The notes under the pieces: model-generated
What the model was told of the DNA's origin: nothing
What the model saw: the letters and a program-made list of their open reading frames with translations, nothing else
Database searches by the model: none
NCBI RefSeq assembly: GCF_900099965.1
Contig: NZ_FNDJ01000008.1
Span: 335,457 to 399,456 of the forward strand
Length of the DNA: 64,000 bases
From: Nonomuraea jiangxiensis
Lineage (GTDB): Bacteria > Actinomycetota > Actinomycetes > Streptosporangiales > Streptosporangiaceae
Direction: 5' to 3'
Translations under genes and position numbers: made by a program
In this document: in pieces, positions 43,706 to 52,395 of the stretch
Numbering within the stretch: position 1 is the stretch's first letter
Layout of the letters: every line of letters begins with the position of its first letter

Positions 43706-43719
43706 TACAATCAGTTGTG
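43706..43719 (+). promoter_or_regulatory. Probable promoter giving a leaderless AfsR-type mRNA
   Basis: A good -10 box, TACAAT at 43706-43711, ends only five bases before the GTG start at 43717. Transcription would begin at or next to the start codon, leaving no room for a ribosome-binding site, as in leaderless actinomycete mRNAs. No clear -35 box is visible. Confidence 0.55.
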
Positions 43720-46629
43720 AACAGCGCCGGTTTCGAGTTCGGGATCCTGGGACCCCTCGACGTGCTCCATGGTCCTGACCGCGTGGCGGTCAAGGCGGCC
43801 AAGCTACGGATCCTGCTGGCGGTCCTGCTGCTCAACGCCAACAGGGTCGTCTCCGTCGAGACGCTCACGGACCACCTGTGGGACCAGGACCCGCCCGCCG
43901 GCGCCCGCAACACCCTGCAGAACTACGTGCTCAGGCTGCGCCGTCTGCTCGCCGGCACCGGTGCGGGCGTTCCCCTGCTGACCCGTCCCCACGGCTATCA
44001 GCTGGAGGTGACCGCCGGGGCGCTCGACCTCGACCGCTTCGACGTCCTGCTCCGCCGTGCCAGGACGGCCGCCACCGCCGAGGAGATGGAGCAGGCGTCG
44101 GCGCTGCTGCGGGAGGCGTTGCGGCTGTGGCGTGGCGATCCGCTCCTCGACGTCCCGTCGGAGGCACTGCGACGGGACGTCGTTCCGGCGCTGCGGGAGC
44201 GCAGGCTGGACGCGCTCCAGCTCCGGATCGAGGCCGATCTGGCTCTCGGCCGCCACGAGCGCGTCCTCGTGGAGTTGCGGGAGCTGACCGCCGCGCACCC
44301 GCTGCGGGAACGGTTCTGGGCGCAGCGGATGCTGGCGCTTTACCGGTCCGAACGCCGGGGGGAGGCCCTGGGCTGCTTCCACGAGGCCCGCCGGGCCTTG
44401 GCCGCCGAGCTCGGCATCGACCCGGGCACCGAACTGCGCGAGCTGCACCAGCGGCTGCTGTCCGCCGACGCCGCGCTGATCAGCCACCACGTCGTGAAGG
44501 TGCGCGGCAACCTCCCGGCGCCGGTGACGACGTTCATCGGCCGGCGGCAGGAACGAACCGAGCTCGCGCGGCTCCTGGCCACGGGCCGCCTGGTCACCCT
44601 CACCGGCGTGGGCGGGGTGGGCAAGACCAGGCTGGCGCGGCAGGCGGCCGAAGAGCTGGGCAGCGGGTTCCCCGACGGGGTGTGGCTGGTCGACCTCGCG
44701 GCGCTGGCCGAACCCCGGCTGCTCATCCGTACGGTCAACCACGCCCTCGGCGCCCGCGACCAGTCGGCGCGGCCCGAGGCCGACATCCTGCGGGATCACC
44801 TGCGCGACAAACGACTCCTGCTGGTGCTGGACAACTGCGAGCACATGGTGCCCGCCGTGGCGGGACTGGCCGGCACCCTGCTCCTGGCCTGTCCCGGTCT
44901 TCAGGTGCTGGCCACCAGCCGGCAGCGGCTCGGCCTCCAGGGTGAGCACGTTCTGCCGGTGCCGCCGCTCCCCCTGCCGCCCCCGCACGCCAATGGGCGG
45001 GACGCGGGCACCGGCCCGCCTTTGACCGGCTACGACGCGGTGGCGCTGCTCGTCGACCGGGCCGCGGCGGCCGGCGCGGCGTTCCGGATCGACCGGCACA
45101 ACCAGGCGCTGGTCGCCCAGCTCTGCCGGCGGCTCGACGGGATCCCGCTGGCGATCGAGCTCGCGGCCGTACGGCTGAGCACCCTGTCCGTCGGCGAGAT
45201 CCTGGAGCGCCTGGACGGCCGGTTCCGGTTGCTGGCCGACGGGAACGCCACGCCCACGCCCCGGTACCACCAGGCCCTCTACGACGTGATCGAGTGGAGC
45301 CACGACCTCTGCACCGAGTCCGAGCGCCTGCTCTGGGCGCAGTTGTCCGTCTTCTCCGGCGGGTTCGATCTTGAGGCGGCCGAGGCGGTGTGCTCGGGCC
45401 CGGACGTCCCCCGTCATGAGGTGCTCGACATCCTGACGGGATTGGCCCACAAGTCGATCATCGAGGTACGCGTCCAGGCCGCCCGGACCCGTTACCGGCT
45501 GCTGGAGACCATCCGGCAGTACGGCCGGCAGCGGCTGGACGACCTCGGCCTGCGGACCGCCGTACGGCGCCGCCATCATGACCACTACCGGCGGCTGGCC
45601 GCGGAGTCGGCGGCCGGCTGGTGCGGCGCCCGCGAGGTGGAGTGGTTGTGCCGGCTGCGGCAGGAGCTGCCCAACCTGCGCTCGGCGCTCGACTTCTGCG
45701 TCACCGAACCCGGCCGGGCCCACGCCGGCCTGGAGATCGCCGCCAACCTCACCCGCAACCGCTTCTGGTTCTTCAGCAGCACCATCGCGGAAGGCCGCCA
45801 ATGGCTGGAACGCATGTACGGGCTCTGCACGCCGCCGGCCGGAGCGGCGGGCACGGGAGCGGTGGGCGCCGGGGCGGCGGCGACTTTGAGTTGGCTGTCG
45901 CTCATCCAGGGCGACCGGCAGGGCGCCGAGGCGTTCCTGGCGGAGTGCAGGGTCCCGGCGGCGCAGGCGGTCCCCGCCGTCGCCTACGTCGAAGGGGTCC
46001 AGGCGCTGCTCGTGCGCGGCAGCGCCGAGGCGATCCCGATGCTGGCACGGGCCAGGCAGCTGTTCCGGCAGGCAGGCGAGCACGGCGACGCCCACATGGC
46101 CACCATGTTCTGGGCCATGGCCTGCGCCTTCCTCGGAGAGCGGGACGCCGCGGTCGCCGCGGCCGGAGCCTACCTCGCCGAAGCCGAGGCCAGCGGTGCG
46201 GCCTGGGCCTACTCGTGGGCCCTGTGGACGCTCGGCCTCGTCGAGCAGCGGCACGGCTCGGCCGGGGAGTCCGTCGGCCTGATTCGCGAGTCCCTGCGCC
46301 GCCAGCAGGACATCGACGACCGCTGGGGTCCCGCGTGGGGTTCCGAGGTGCTCGCCTGGGCCGTCGCCCGCACCGGTGACCACATCCTCGCCGCCGAACT
46401 CCTCGGTGCCGCGGGCCACCTGCGGCAGGTGACCGGTGTGCGGCTCGTCGGCCTGCGCCCGTTCCACGACGCGCACGCCCAGGCCGTCGCGGCCGTACGC
46501 CGGGAGCTGGGCGCCGAGGCGTACGAGGCCGCCCGCGAGCGCGGCAGCCGGATCGAGGACGTCATCCCCTTCGCCTGCGCGAGCGACCGGAGTGCGAGCG
46601 GCCCGGCCAGGAGTGGTGACCCCAAGTGA
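43717..46629 (+). CDS. AfsR/SARP-family transcriptional activator with NB-ARC ATPase
   Basis: The product is 970 residues from a GTG at 43717. Residues 1-95 are an OmpR-type winged helix (FEFGILGPLDVLHGPDRVAV, KLRILLAVLLLNANRVVSVE, TLLTRPHGYQLEV region). Residues ~100-245 form the bacterial transcriptional activation domain (LREALRLWRGDPLLDVPSEA, AELGIDPGTELRELHQRLL). An NTPase follows from ~265 with P-loop LTGVGGVGKTRLARQAAEEL and LLVLDNCEHMVPAVAGLAGT, then ATSRQRLGLQGEHVLPVPPL (GxP-type sensor). The C-terminal 400 residues are helical, TPR-like. AfsR-type proteins switch on secondary metabolism. Its target may be the type III PKS cluster 6 kb away, but that is a guess. Confidence 0.92.
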   Translation: MNSAGFEFGILGPLDVLHGPDRVAVKAAKLRILLAVLLLNANRVVSVETLTDHLWDQDPPAGARNTLQNYVLRLRRLLAGTGAGVPLLTRPHGYQLEVTAGALDLDRFDVLLRRARTAATAEEMEQASALLREALRLWRGDPLLDVPSEALRRDVVPALRERRLDALQLRIEADLALGRHERVLVELRELTAAHPLRERFWAQRMLALYRSERRGEALGCFHEARRALAAELGIDPGTELRELHQRLLSADAALISHHVVKVRGNLPAPVTTFIGRRQERTELARLLATGRLVTLTGVGGVGKTRLARQAAEELGSGFPDGVWLVDLAALAEPRLLIRTVNHALGARDQSARPEADILRDHLRDKRLLLVLDNCEHMVPAVAGLAGTLLLACPGLQVLATSRQRLGLQGEHVLPVPPLPLPPPHANGRDAGTGPPLTGYDAVALLVDRAAAAGAAFRIDRHNQALVAQLCRRLDGIPLAIELAAVRLSTLSVGEILERLDGRFRLLADGNATPTPRYHQALYDVIEWSHDLCTESERLLWAQLSVFSGGFDLEAAEAVCSGPDVPRHEVLDILTGLAHKSIIEVRVQAARTRYRLLETIRQYGRQRLDDLGLRTAVRRRHHDHYRRLAAESAAGWCGAREVEWLCRLRQELPNLRSALDFCVTEPGRAHAGLEIAANLTRNRFWFFSSTIAEGRQWLERMYGLCTPPAGAAGTGAVGAGAAATLSWLSLIQGDRQGAEAFLAECRVPAAQAVPAVAYVEGVQALLVRGSAEAIPMLARARQLFRQAGEHGDAHMATMFWAMACAFLGERDAAVAAAGAYLAEAEASGAAWAYSWALWTLGLVEQRHGSAGESVGLIRESLRRQQDIDDRWGPAWGSEVLAWAVARTGDHILAAELLGAAGHLRQVTGVRLVGLRPFHDAHAQAVAAVRRELGAEAYEAARERGSRIEDVIPFACASDRSASGPARSGDPK

Positions 46630-46677
46630 GCACCGCGCCTGAGGGCCGTCCGCACCCGGTCTCCCCGCCGGCCGGTT

Positions 46678-46719
46678 CTCCGGTGGCGTCCCGGTCATGG
46701 GATCGGGACGCCACCGGAG
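46678..46719. terminator. Strong bidirectional terminator
   Basis: CTCCGGTGGCGTCCCG (46678-46693) pairs perfectly with CGGGACGCCACCGGAG (46704-46719), a 16-bp stem with a 10-nt loop, between the AfsR-type gene and a convergent secreted-protein gene. Confidence 0.85.
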
Positions 46720-46730
46720 GGCGAGGGTCG

Positions 46731-47183
46731 TCAGCCGCGCAGGCCCTTGATGCACCCGTAGATGGCCACCCCCACCACGGCGTCGGCATCGGTCAGATCC
46801 TCGCCGAACTTCTTCATGACCTCCGACACGGCGCCGGTGGCACACCGATGCGCCTTCCACAAGGTCCACGCGCCCGCGGCCTTGGCGGCGTCGACGATCT
46901 TGCGCCAGAACCTCTTGACGAACGCCACGACCGAGCCCCAGCTTCTGGGAGCCTCGCTGAACGCCTCGTCGGGGAACCGGTAGTCGTCCGCGGGGTCGCT
47001 GCGGGCGATCGACAGCGCCATGGAGTAGGCGGTCGCCTCCGAGACCCCCGCGGCCCGGGCCACCGCCGAGAGCTCCCGCGAGAAGGACGTCGCCTGCGCC
47101 GATGCGGCGCCGGCCCCGGCCGAGGTGATCATTATCGCTGTCGCGATCAGCGCGCCCACGATCCTGACTGCGTTTCTGTACAA
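46731..47183 (-). CDS. Small secreted helical protein of unknown function, TTG start
   Basis: The product is 150 residues. The TTG at 47183 is chosen because GGGAGGA stands five bases upstream and the signal peptide then begins correctly (LYRNAVRIVGALIATAIMIT, cut near ASAQAT). The mature part is helical: FSRELSAVARAAGVSEATAY, SWGVVAFVKRF-like VVAFVKRFWRKIVDAAKAAG, and a Cys pair (HRCATGAVSEV, IYGCIKGLRG). No family is recognised, although the AGVSEATAYSMALSIA segment resembles small actinomycete exported proteins. Confidence 0.75.
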   Translation of the reverse strand: MYRNAVRIVGALIATAIMITSAGAGAASAQATSFSRELSAVARAAGVSEATAYSMALSIARSDPADDYRFPDEAFSEAPRSWGSVVAFVKRFWRKIVDAAKAAGAWTLWKAHRCATGAVSEVMKKFGEDLTDADAVVGVAIYGCIKGLRG

Positions 47184-47398
47184 GGAATTCCTCCCTCTCG
47201 TGACACGCCGGCCGGGCGTCCGTGCCCTGCCGTCGTGGGACACGTTGACGCGGCGCGCTGTCGCGCCGGTCACTCGCCGCTCACCGGAGATCCCCGCACG
47301 GGTGACCGACACTGCACAATTTGATCTTTACGGACGACCCGACTGGGAGTAGACCAGGTAGTTATCGCCAGGAGAGCCGCGTTCGTGAGGTGGTCACC

Positions 47399-49012
47399 GT
47401 GTATCGGCAGGTGCTCGATCCCGTTGCCGGCTCTCTCGCATGGAGTTCCCTGGTCGCCGCGCTGCCGCTGCTCGTGCTCTTCGTGATGCTGGGCATCCTG
47501 CGGGTGACCGCCTGGGTGGCCTCGCTGGTGTCCCTCGCCCTGGCCGCCGTGATCGCCGTGGCCGTCTACGGCATGCCGTTCGGGCAGGCGCTGCTGGCCG
47601 GTTCCGAAGGGGCGGCGTTCGGCTTCTTCCCTATCCTGTGGATCGTCATCAACGCGATCTGGGTCTTCCGGATGACCGTCGAGACCGGGCACTTCGACGT
47701 GCTACGGCGCTCGTTCGCCCGCGTGAGCGACGACCAGCGCGTTCAGGCGATCATCATCGCGTTCTCGTTCGGCGCGCTCATGGAGGCCCTCGCCGGATTC
47801 GGCACGCCCGTCGCTGTCACCTCGGTCATGCTGATCGCCCTCGGGTTCAAGCCGCTCAAGGCCGCCGTGCTGGCGCTGACCGCGAACACCGCTCCGGTGG
47901 CGTTCGGAGCCATGGCCACCCCGATCATCACGCTCGGCAAGGTGACCGGGATCTCAGGCGACACGCTGGGGGCGATGGTCGGCAGGCAGACTCCGGTGCT
48001 CGCCGTGTTCGTGCCGCTGGTGCTGGTCCTCATCGTGGACGGGCGGCGCGGCCTGCGGGAATCGTGGCCGGTGGCGCTGGGCTGCGGGGTGGTCTTCGGT
48101 GTCGCGCAGTACGCCACCTCCAACTTCGTCTCGGTGCCGCTCGCCGACGTGGTCGCGTCCCTCCTGTCGGCGGTGGCCGTCGTCGCCCTGGTCCGCCTCC
48201 GGGGCGGAGGCCGGCCGTCCAGCGCCCCGGTCGTGAGCCCGGAGTTCGCGGAACGTGGGGCCCGTCCCGACTCCCGGGCGGACGTCGTACGGGCCTACGC
48301 GCCCTACGGGATCATCATTCTGGTGTTCGTGATCTGCCAGGTCCCCGTGGTCAAGGGCCTTCTCGACAAGGCGACGTACACGATCCAGTGGCCGGGGCTC
48401 CACCTGCTCAGCCCGGAGGGGAAGCCTTCCTCGCTCCCGGTGTTCACCCTCAACCTGTTCACGACACCCGGCACCCAGATGCTCGTCGCGGGCGTGATCA
48501 CCATGATCGCGCTCAGGCTCGCGCCGCCGCGGGCGGTCAGGGCGTACGGCGTGACGCTTCACCAGCTCAGGTGGGCGATCGTCACCGTGATGGCCGTGCT
48601 GGCGCTGGCATTCGTGATGAACGCCTCCGGGCAGACGATCACGCTGGGCACCTGGATGGCCGGAGCCGGCGGCCTGTTCGCGCTGCTGTCGCCGATCCTC
48701 GGCTGGCTGGGCGTCGCCGTCACCGGCTCCGACACCTCCTCCAACTCGCTGTTCGGCGTGCTGCAGGTCGCCGCCGCCCGCCAGGCCGGGCTCAACGAGG
48801 TGCTCATGGCCGCCGGCAACAGCTCGGGCGGCGTGCTCGGCAAGATGATCTCGCCGCAGAACCTCGCCATCGTGGCGGCGGCGGTCGGCCTGAACGGCAG
48901 GGAAGGCGACATCTTCCGCCGTGTCGTCGTGTGGAGCCTGATCTTCCTCCTCGCGCTGTGCTTCCTGTCCGTCCTCCAGGCCTCCCCGGTGCTGTCCTGG
49001 ATGGTCCCCTGA
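47399..49012 (+). CDS. lldP: L-lactate permease (LctP family)
   Basis: The product is 537 residues from a GTG at 47399 (VYRQVLDPVAGSLAWSSLVA) with GAGGTGG upstream; a GTG at 47390 is possible. It has about 12-14 membrane helices. Family motifs are AFGFFPILWIVINAIWVFRM, SFGALMEALAGFGTPVAVTS, the duplicated half VTGSDTSSNSLFGVLQVAAA, and NSSGGVLGKMISPQNLAIV. It imports lactate or glycolate with protons. No lactate dehydrogenase genes adjoin it in this window. Confidence 0.92.
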   Translation: MYRQVLDPVAGSLAWSSLVAALPLLVLFVMLGILRVTAWVASLVSLALAAVIAVAVYGMPFGQALLAGSEGAAFGFFPILWIVINAIWVFRMTVETGHFDVLRRSFARVSDDQRVQAIIIAFSFGALMEALAGFGTPVAVTSVMLIALGFKPLKAAVLALTANTAPVAFGAMATPIITLGKVTGISGDTLGAMVGRQTPVLAVFVPLVLVLIVDGRRGLRESWPVALGCGVVFGVAQYATSNFVSVPLADVVASLLSAVAVVALVRLRGGGRPSSAPVVSPEFAERGARPDSRADVVRAYAPYGIIILVFVICQVPVVKGLLDKATYTIQWPGLHLLSPEGKPSSLPVFTLNLFTTPGTQMLVAGVITMIALRLAPPRAVRAYGVTLHQLRWAIVTVMAVLALAFVMNASGQTITLGTWMAGAGGLFALLSPILGWLGVAVTGSDTSSNSLFGVLQVAAARQAGLNEVLMAAGNSSGGVLGKMISPQNLAIVAAAVGLNGREGDIFRRVVVWSLIFLLALCFLSVLQASPVLSWMVP

Positions 49013-49062
49013 CGCAGGCCCTCCACCACCTCCCGGGCGCTGCGATGGCGCGGGGCGTGAGG

Positions 49063-49923
49063 TCAGTCCCCGTGGACGGGGTTCCTCGCCACGCGCTTCT
49101 CCGACACCAGCAGGCGTACCGCGCCCTCCCGGTAAGGTTCGGCGGCCCAGACGATCCAGTGATCGCCCACCTTGGCCGACTGCTCCCGGGGATTCATCGA
49201 GAAGCCGTTCCCATCGGGAGCGGGTCGGATGATCTGATACGTCACCTCCAGGCCACGCCTGCGCGTTTCGGTGAGGACCTCGGCGACCGTGCGCCCGTTC
49301 GGGTCGTAGCCCTCAAGAGACTCACCCTTCCGGCCGGCGTCCGTGTTGTTCTGGTACGTCTCCCCCGGTCTGGCCGGGCGGCCCAGATAGATCGTGCCCC
49401 TGCCGCTGAAGCCCGCGGCGATGGTGACGATCAGGGCGCAGCCGGGACGGCCATAGGTGCAGCCTTCCGGCTCCAGGTTCCCCCCGATGCGGTCCTTCTC
49501 GGTGGTGCCGGCGAAGCCGAGCCGGAAGACGCGGCCGACCCCGGTGGGGGAAGCGGGCCGCAGGTCCAGGGCGACGTTCAGGCCCAGCGCCTGGAACGCC
49601 TCGGTGTAGAGGGCGTGGTCGGCGAACGGGTCCTTGATCCTGGCCACGTACTCGTCTCCACGCAGTTCGATGTCGATGGCGGAGTTGCCGTAGGCGGTGG
49701 GACGCGAGTCCTGACCGATCAGCGTCGGGCCCAGGACGGCGGCCGTGGTGAACACGCCGGCGGCGAGCAGGCCGGCGAACACGGCACGGCCGCGGCGCCC
49801 GCGTTCGACGGCGGGAGGGGTGGCCAGGGCCTTCAGAAGACGCCCTTCCTGGGCGGTCAGGGCATCCGGCGTGGGCGGGGGCACTTCGGAGCGGAAGCTT
49901 TCGAGCTCGGTCATCTCATTCAT
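49063..49923 (-). CDS. Membrane-anchored partner of the ECF sigma factor (CU044_5270-like)
   Basis: The product is 286 residues. A cytoplasmic N-terminus (MNEMTELESFRSEVPPPTPD) is followed by one membrane helix at ~47-68 (AVFAGLLAAGVFTTAAVLGP) and a ~215-residue extracytoplasmic domain with a Cys pair (EPEGCTYGRPGCALIVTIAA). The layout and start-codon overlap with the sigma gene match the CU044_5270-type proteins found with ECF sigma factors in Streptosporangiales. They are thought to act as anti-sigma or signal-sensing partners, but no classical zinc anti-sigma motif (HxxxCxxC) is present, so the role is inferred from position. Confidence 0.8.
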   Translation of the reverse strand: MNEMTELESFRSEVPPPTPDALTAQEGRLLKALATPPAVERGRRGRAVFAGLLAAGVFTTAAVLGPTLIGQDSRPTAYGNSAIDIELRGDEYVARIKDPFADHALYTEAFQALGLNVALDLRPASPTGVGRVFRLGFAGTTEKDRIGGNLEPEGCTYGRPGCALIVTIAAGFSGRGTIYLGRPARPGETYQNNTDAGRKGESLEGYDPNGRTVAEVLTETRRRGLEVTYQIIRPAPDGNGFSMNPREQSAKVGDHWIVWAAEPYREGAVRLLVSEKRVARNPVHGD

Positions 49924-50515
49924 GGACGGGCTCCTCGCTGACGATGGTCATGGGATTGACTCCTCCGAGCTCCTTGCGCAGCTTCTCTCGTGCCCGGTTG
50001 ATCCGCGAACGTACGGTTCCGATGCGCACGCCCAGCGCCTCCGCGACCTCCGGATAGGTGAGGCCGGCCCAGGCGACGAGGAGCAGCGCGTCACGATGGC
50101 CCTTGGGTAACGTCGCCAGCGCCCCCGCCAGGCGGCGGCGGGAGGCCTCGGCGCTGACCCGGTCGTCGCTGCGGTCGGTGAAGGGGGCCGTCACCGGGTC
50201 GGTGCCCGTTCGTTCGAGGACGCGGAGCTGGTGCAACTCCGTACGCACATGGCGGCCGATCAGGTTGGTGGCGATGCCGTACAGCCATGGGCGAGCATGG
50301 GGACGAGTCACGTCGTAGTGCCCGCGCTGCCGAAACGCCGTCAAGAACGTCTCCGCTACCACGTCATCGGCGGCGTTCGCCCCCAGCCTTCTGGTCACGT
50401 ACCGGGTGATGTCGGAGGCATGCCGGCGGAAGACCTCGGCGAAGGCCTCCGGTTCGCGCAAGGAGCGTCTGATATGGGAGGCGTCATCGCCCTCCGCCCG
50501 GCTTGAATCGGTCAT
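49916..50515 (-). CDS. ECF-type RNA polymerase sigma factor
   Basis: The product is 199 residues from ATG 50515. Region 2 spans ~25-95 (EAFAEVFRRHASDITRYVTR, DVVAETFLTAFRQRG, RPWLYGIATNLIGRHVRTE). Region 4 spans ~130-190 (ALATLPKGHRDALLLVAWAG, LTYPEVAEALGVRIGTVRSR, INRAREKLRKELGG). Its 3' end overlaps the start of the membrane partner by 8 bp, so both are co-translated. It probably directs a small stress or envelope regulon. No consensus autoregulatory promoter could be assigned by eye. Confidence 0.93.
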   Translation of the reverse strand: MTDSSRAEGDDASHIRRSLREPEAFAEVFRRHASDITRYVTRRLGANAADDVVAETFLTAFRQRGHYDVTRPHARPWLYGIATNLIGRHVRTELHQLRVLERTGTDPVTAPFTDRSDDRVSAEASRRRLAGALATLPKGHRDALLLVAWAGLTYPEVAEALGVRIGTVRSRINRAREKLRKELGGVNPMTIVSEEPVHE

Positions 50516-50632
50516 GCTGTGGCCTTTCGGCGATGGATCGGGACAGCAGTTGTTGCCACGCCGGAGGCATGCGGTTCCCGAGCCTCTCACCACCTCCGCG
50601 CTTGCCGGGGACCTGCGGGGGTGCGATCCGGA

Positions 50633-51352
50633 TCAGACGAGGACGTGCCCGCCGTCCACGGTGAGGACGGTTCCGGTGGCGAACGGCTCCGTCATCAGGA
50701 ACATGTAGGCCCGGGCGATGTCCTCGACCTCGCCGACCCTCCCCACCGGGATCGCGGCGCCGAGGTCGGCGTACATCCGTTCGCGCTCCTCCTCCCCCAT
50801 CCCGGCCCACAGCGGGGAACGTACGAAGCCGGGCGACACGACGTTCACCCTGATCGGCGCGAGCTCGACGGCCAGCGCCCTGGTCAGTGCCTCCATGGCG
50901 CCGCAGATGCTGGCCGCGACCGCCCAGCCCGGGCCCGGCCGGTCCTTGGCGATGCCGGTGGTGAGGGTGATCGAGCCGTCCTTACGCAGGTACGGCAGCG
51001 CCGCCCGGACCGCCCCCAGCGCGCCGAAGTAGCGCAGCGCGAAGAAGTCCCGTGCCTTGTCCAGGTCGAGCGTGTCCAGCGGCATGATCGTCAGCGGCTC
51101 TCCGGCGGTGTAGACCAGGTGGGTGAACTCGCCGAGGTCGTCGAAGAGCCGGCCCACCGCCCGCGCGTCGGTGAGGTCGGCGACGCGGCCGGCGCAGTGG
51201 CCGGGCAGCCGGGTGAGCGCGCGGTCGACGCCGGCCCGCCGGCTGGAGACGACCGTGACCACGGCGCCCTGTCGCGCGGCCGCCTCCGCGGTGGCCAGCC
51301 CGATACCCGAGGTGCCGCCGAGCACGACGACGCTTTGACCCTGCAGATCCAT
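50633..51352 (-). CDS. SDR-family oxidoreductase
   Basis: The product is 239 residues from ATG 51352 (MDLQGQSVVVLGGTSGIGLA). It has GGTSGIG, DRALTRLPGHCAGRVADLTD, YTAGEPLTIMPLD, then catalytic-region TLTTGIAKDRPGPGWAVAAS, where the usual YxxxK motif is absent and replaced by AVAASICGAM. It ends ATGTVLTVDGGHVLV. The missing Tyr-Lys pair means the normal SDR chemistry may be altered or lost. It is divergent from a LysR gene over 124 bp and is its likely target. Confidence 0.85.
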   Translation of the reverse strand: MDLQGQSVVVLGGTSGIGLATAEAAARQGAVVTVVSSRRAGVDRALTRLPGHCAGRVADLTDARAVGRLFDDLGEFTHLVYTAGEPLTIMPLDTLDLDKARDFFALRYFGALGAVRAALPYLRKDGSITLTTGIAKDRPGPGWAVAASICGAMEALTRALAVELAPIRVNVVSPGFVRSPLWAGMGEEERERMYADLGAAIPVGRVGEVEDIARAYMFLMTEPFATGTVLTVDGGHVLV

Positions 51353-51476
51353 GATTCGGTCCTTGCGATACGGGGATTCCGACCTCTCCACGATGGGCCC
51401 GGCCCGTCGCCGCCGTCCAAGACCCTCTTCCACGCCTGTAATACCCTGGAGGCATCAGAGGTGGGAGAACGCACTG

Positions 51477-52364
51477 GTGGACGTTGATCTGCGGAAGCTG
51501 AGATATTTCGTGGCGGTGGCCGAGCGGCTGCATTTCGGGCGGGCCGCCGAGGCGCTGCACATCGCGCAGCCCGTACTTTCCCGCCAGATCCGGGCCCTTG
51601 AGGAGGAGCTGAAGGTTCAGCTCTTCGCCCGCACCAGAAGGGCCACCGAGCTCACCCCCGCGGGCGAGCAGCTCCTCGCCGACGCCGTCCCGCTGCTGGC
51701 CTCGGCGGAGGCGCTGCGCCGCCGCGTCACTCGCGCCGCCCGCGGCGCCGGCACCTTCACGGTCGGGTTCATGCCGGGGATCATCGTCACTCCGGCGGTC
51801 CGGGCGTTGCGCGAACGTCATCCCGACCTGACGGTGGAGGTGGTCCGCACGACCTGGGACGACCAGACCGAGGTCATCCTCGACGGGCGGGTGGACATCG
51901 GCTACGTACGCCTGCCGATCGACCAGCGCGGGCTGCGGGTCCGGCCGCTGACGAGCGAGCCGCGGGTCGCCGTGCTGCCCAGCGGGCACCGGCTGGCGGG
52001 CAAGGACCTGATCGGCATCTCCGACCTCGCCGACGAGCACCTCCTCCAGGACCCCGACGCCGTTCCCGAATGGCGGGACATCGCCACCGAGCTGCGACGT
52101 CCGGGAAGGCGTCGCCCGGCACCGGCCTTCCACGCCGTGGAAGAGAAGCTCGAACACGTCGCCGCGGGCCACGGCATCGTCGTCCTGCCGCTGTCCGTGG
52201 TGGCCTTCTACACCCGGCCGGACGTGACGTACGTCCCGGTCACCGACCTCCCGCCGAACCAGGTCTGCCTGGCCTGGGACAGCGCCCGGCGGAACCCGCT
52301 GATCGGCGAGTTCGCCGCCATCGCGACGGACCTCCACGCCACCGGCCCGTCACCTGCCTGGTGA
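51477..52364 (+). CDS. LysR-family transcriptional regulator
   Basis: The product is 295 residues from a GTG at 51477 (VDVDLRKLRYFVAVAERLHF), with GGGAG ten bases upstream. The wHTH spans ~1-62 (GRAAEALHIAQPVLSRQIRA, LEEELKVQLFARTRR) and the effector domain ~90-290 (TFTVGFMPGIIVTPAVRALR, VDIGYVRLPIDQRGLRVRPL). The intergenic TAATACCCTGGAGGCATCA fits a T-N11-A LysR box and overlaps the promoter of the divergent SDR. The inducer is unknown. Confidence 0.9.
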   Translation: MDVDLRKLRYFVAVAERLHFGRAAEALHIAQPVLSRQIRALEEELKVQLFARTRRATELTPAGEQLLADAVPLLASAEALRRRVTRAARGAGTFTVGFMPGIIVTPAVRALRERHPDLTVEVVRTTWDDQTEVILDGRVDIGYVRLPIDQRGLRVRPLTSEPRVAVLPSGHRLAGKDLIGISDLADEHLLQDPDAVPEWRDIATELRRPGRRRPAPAFHAVEEKLEHVAAGHGIVVLPLSVVAFYTRPDVTYVPVTDLPPNQVCLAWDSARRNPLIGEFAAIATDLHATGPSPAW

Positions 52365-52366
52365 CC

Positions 52367-52385
52367 CCGGCGCGGCCCGCGCCGG
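52367..52385. terminator. Hairpin between convergent LysR and TetR genes
   Basis: CCGGCGCG (52367-52374) pairs with CGCGCCGG (52378-52385) around GCC, located between the two gene ends. Confidence 0.6.
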
Positions 52386-52395
52386 CCCCCTGGGT

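Noticed and set aside
43804..46869. A 1,021-codon open frame on the minus strand opposite the AfsR-type gene
   Set aside because: It is the antisense shadow of a real gene in very GC-rich DNA; its translation is low in hydrophobic core residues and has no domain.
47440..49941. An 833-codon plus-strand frame across the lactate permease and the sigma-factor partner
   Set aside because: It is out of frame with the permease and antisense to the partner gene; both real genes have strong family matches.
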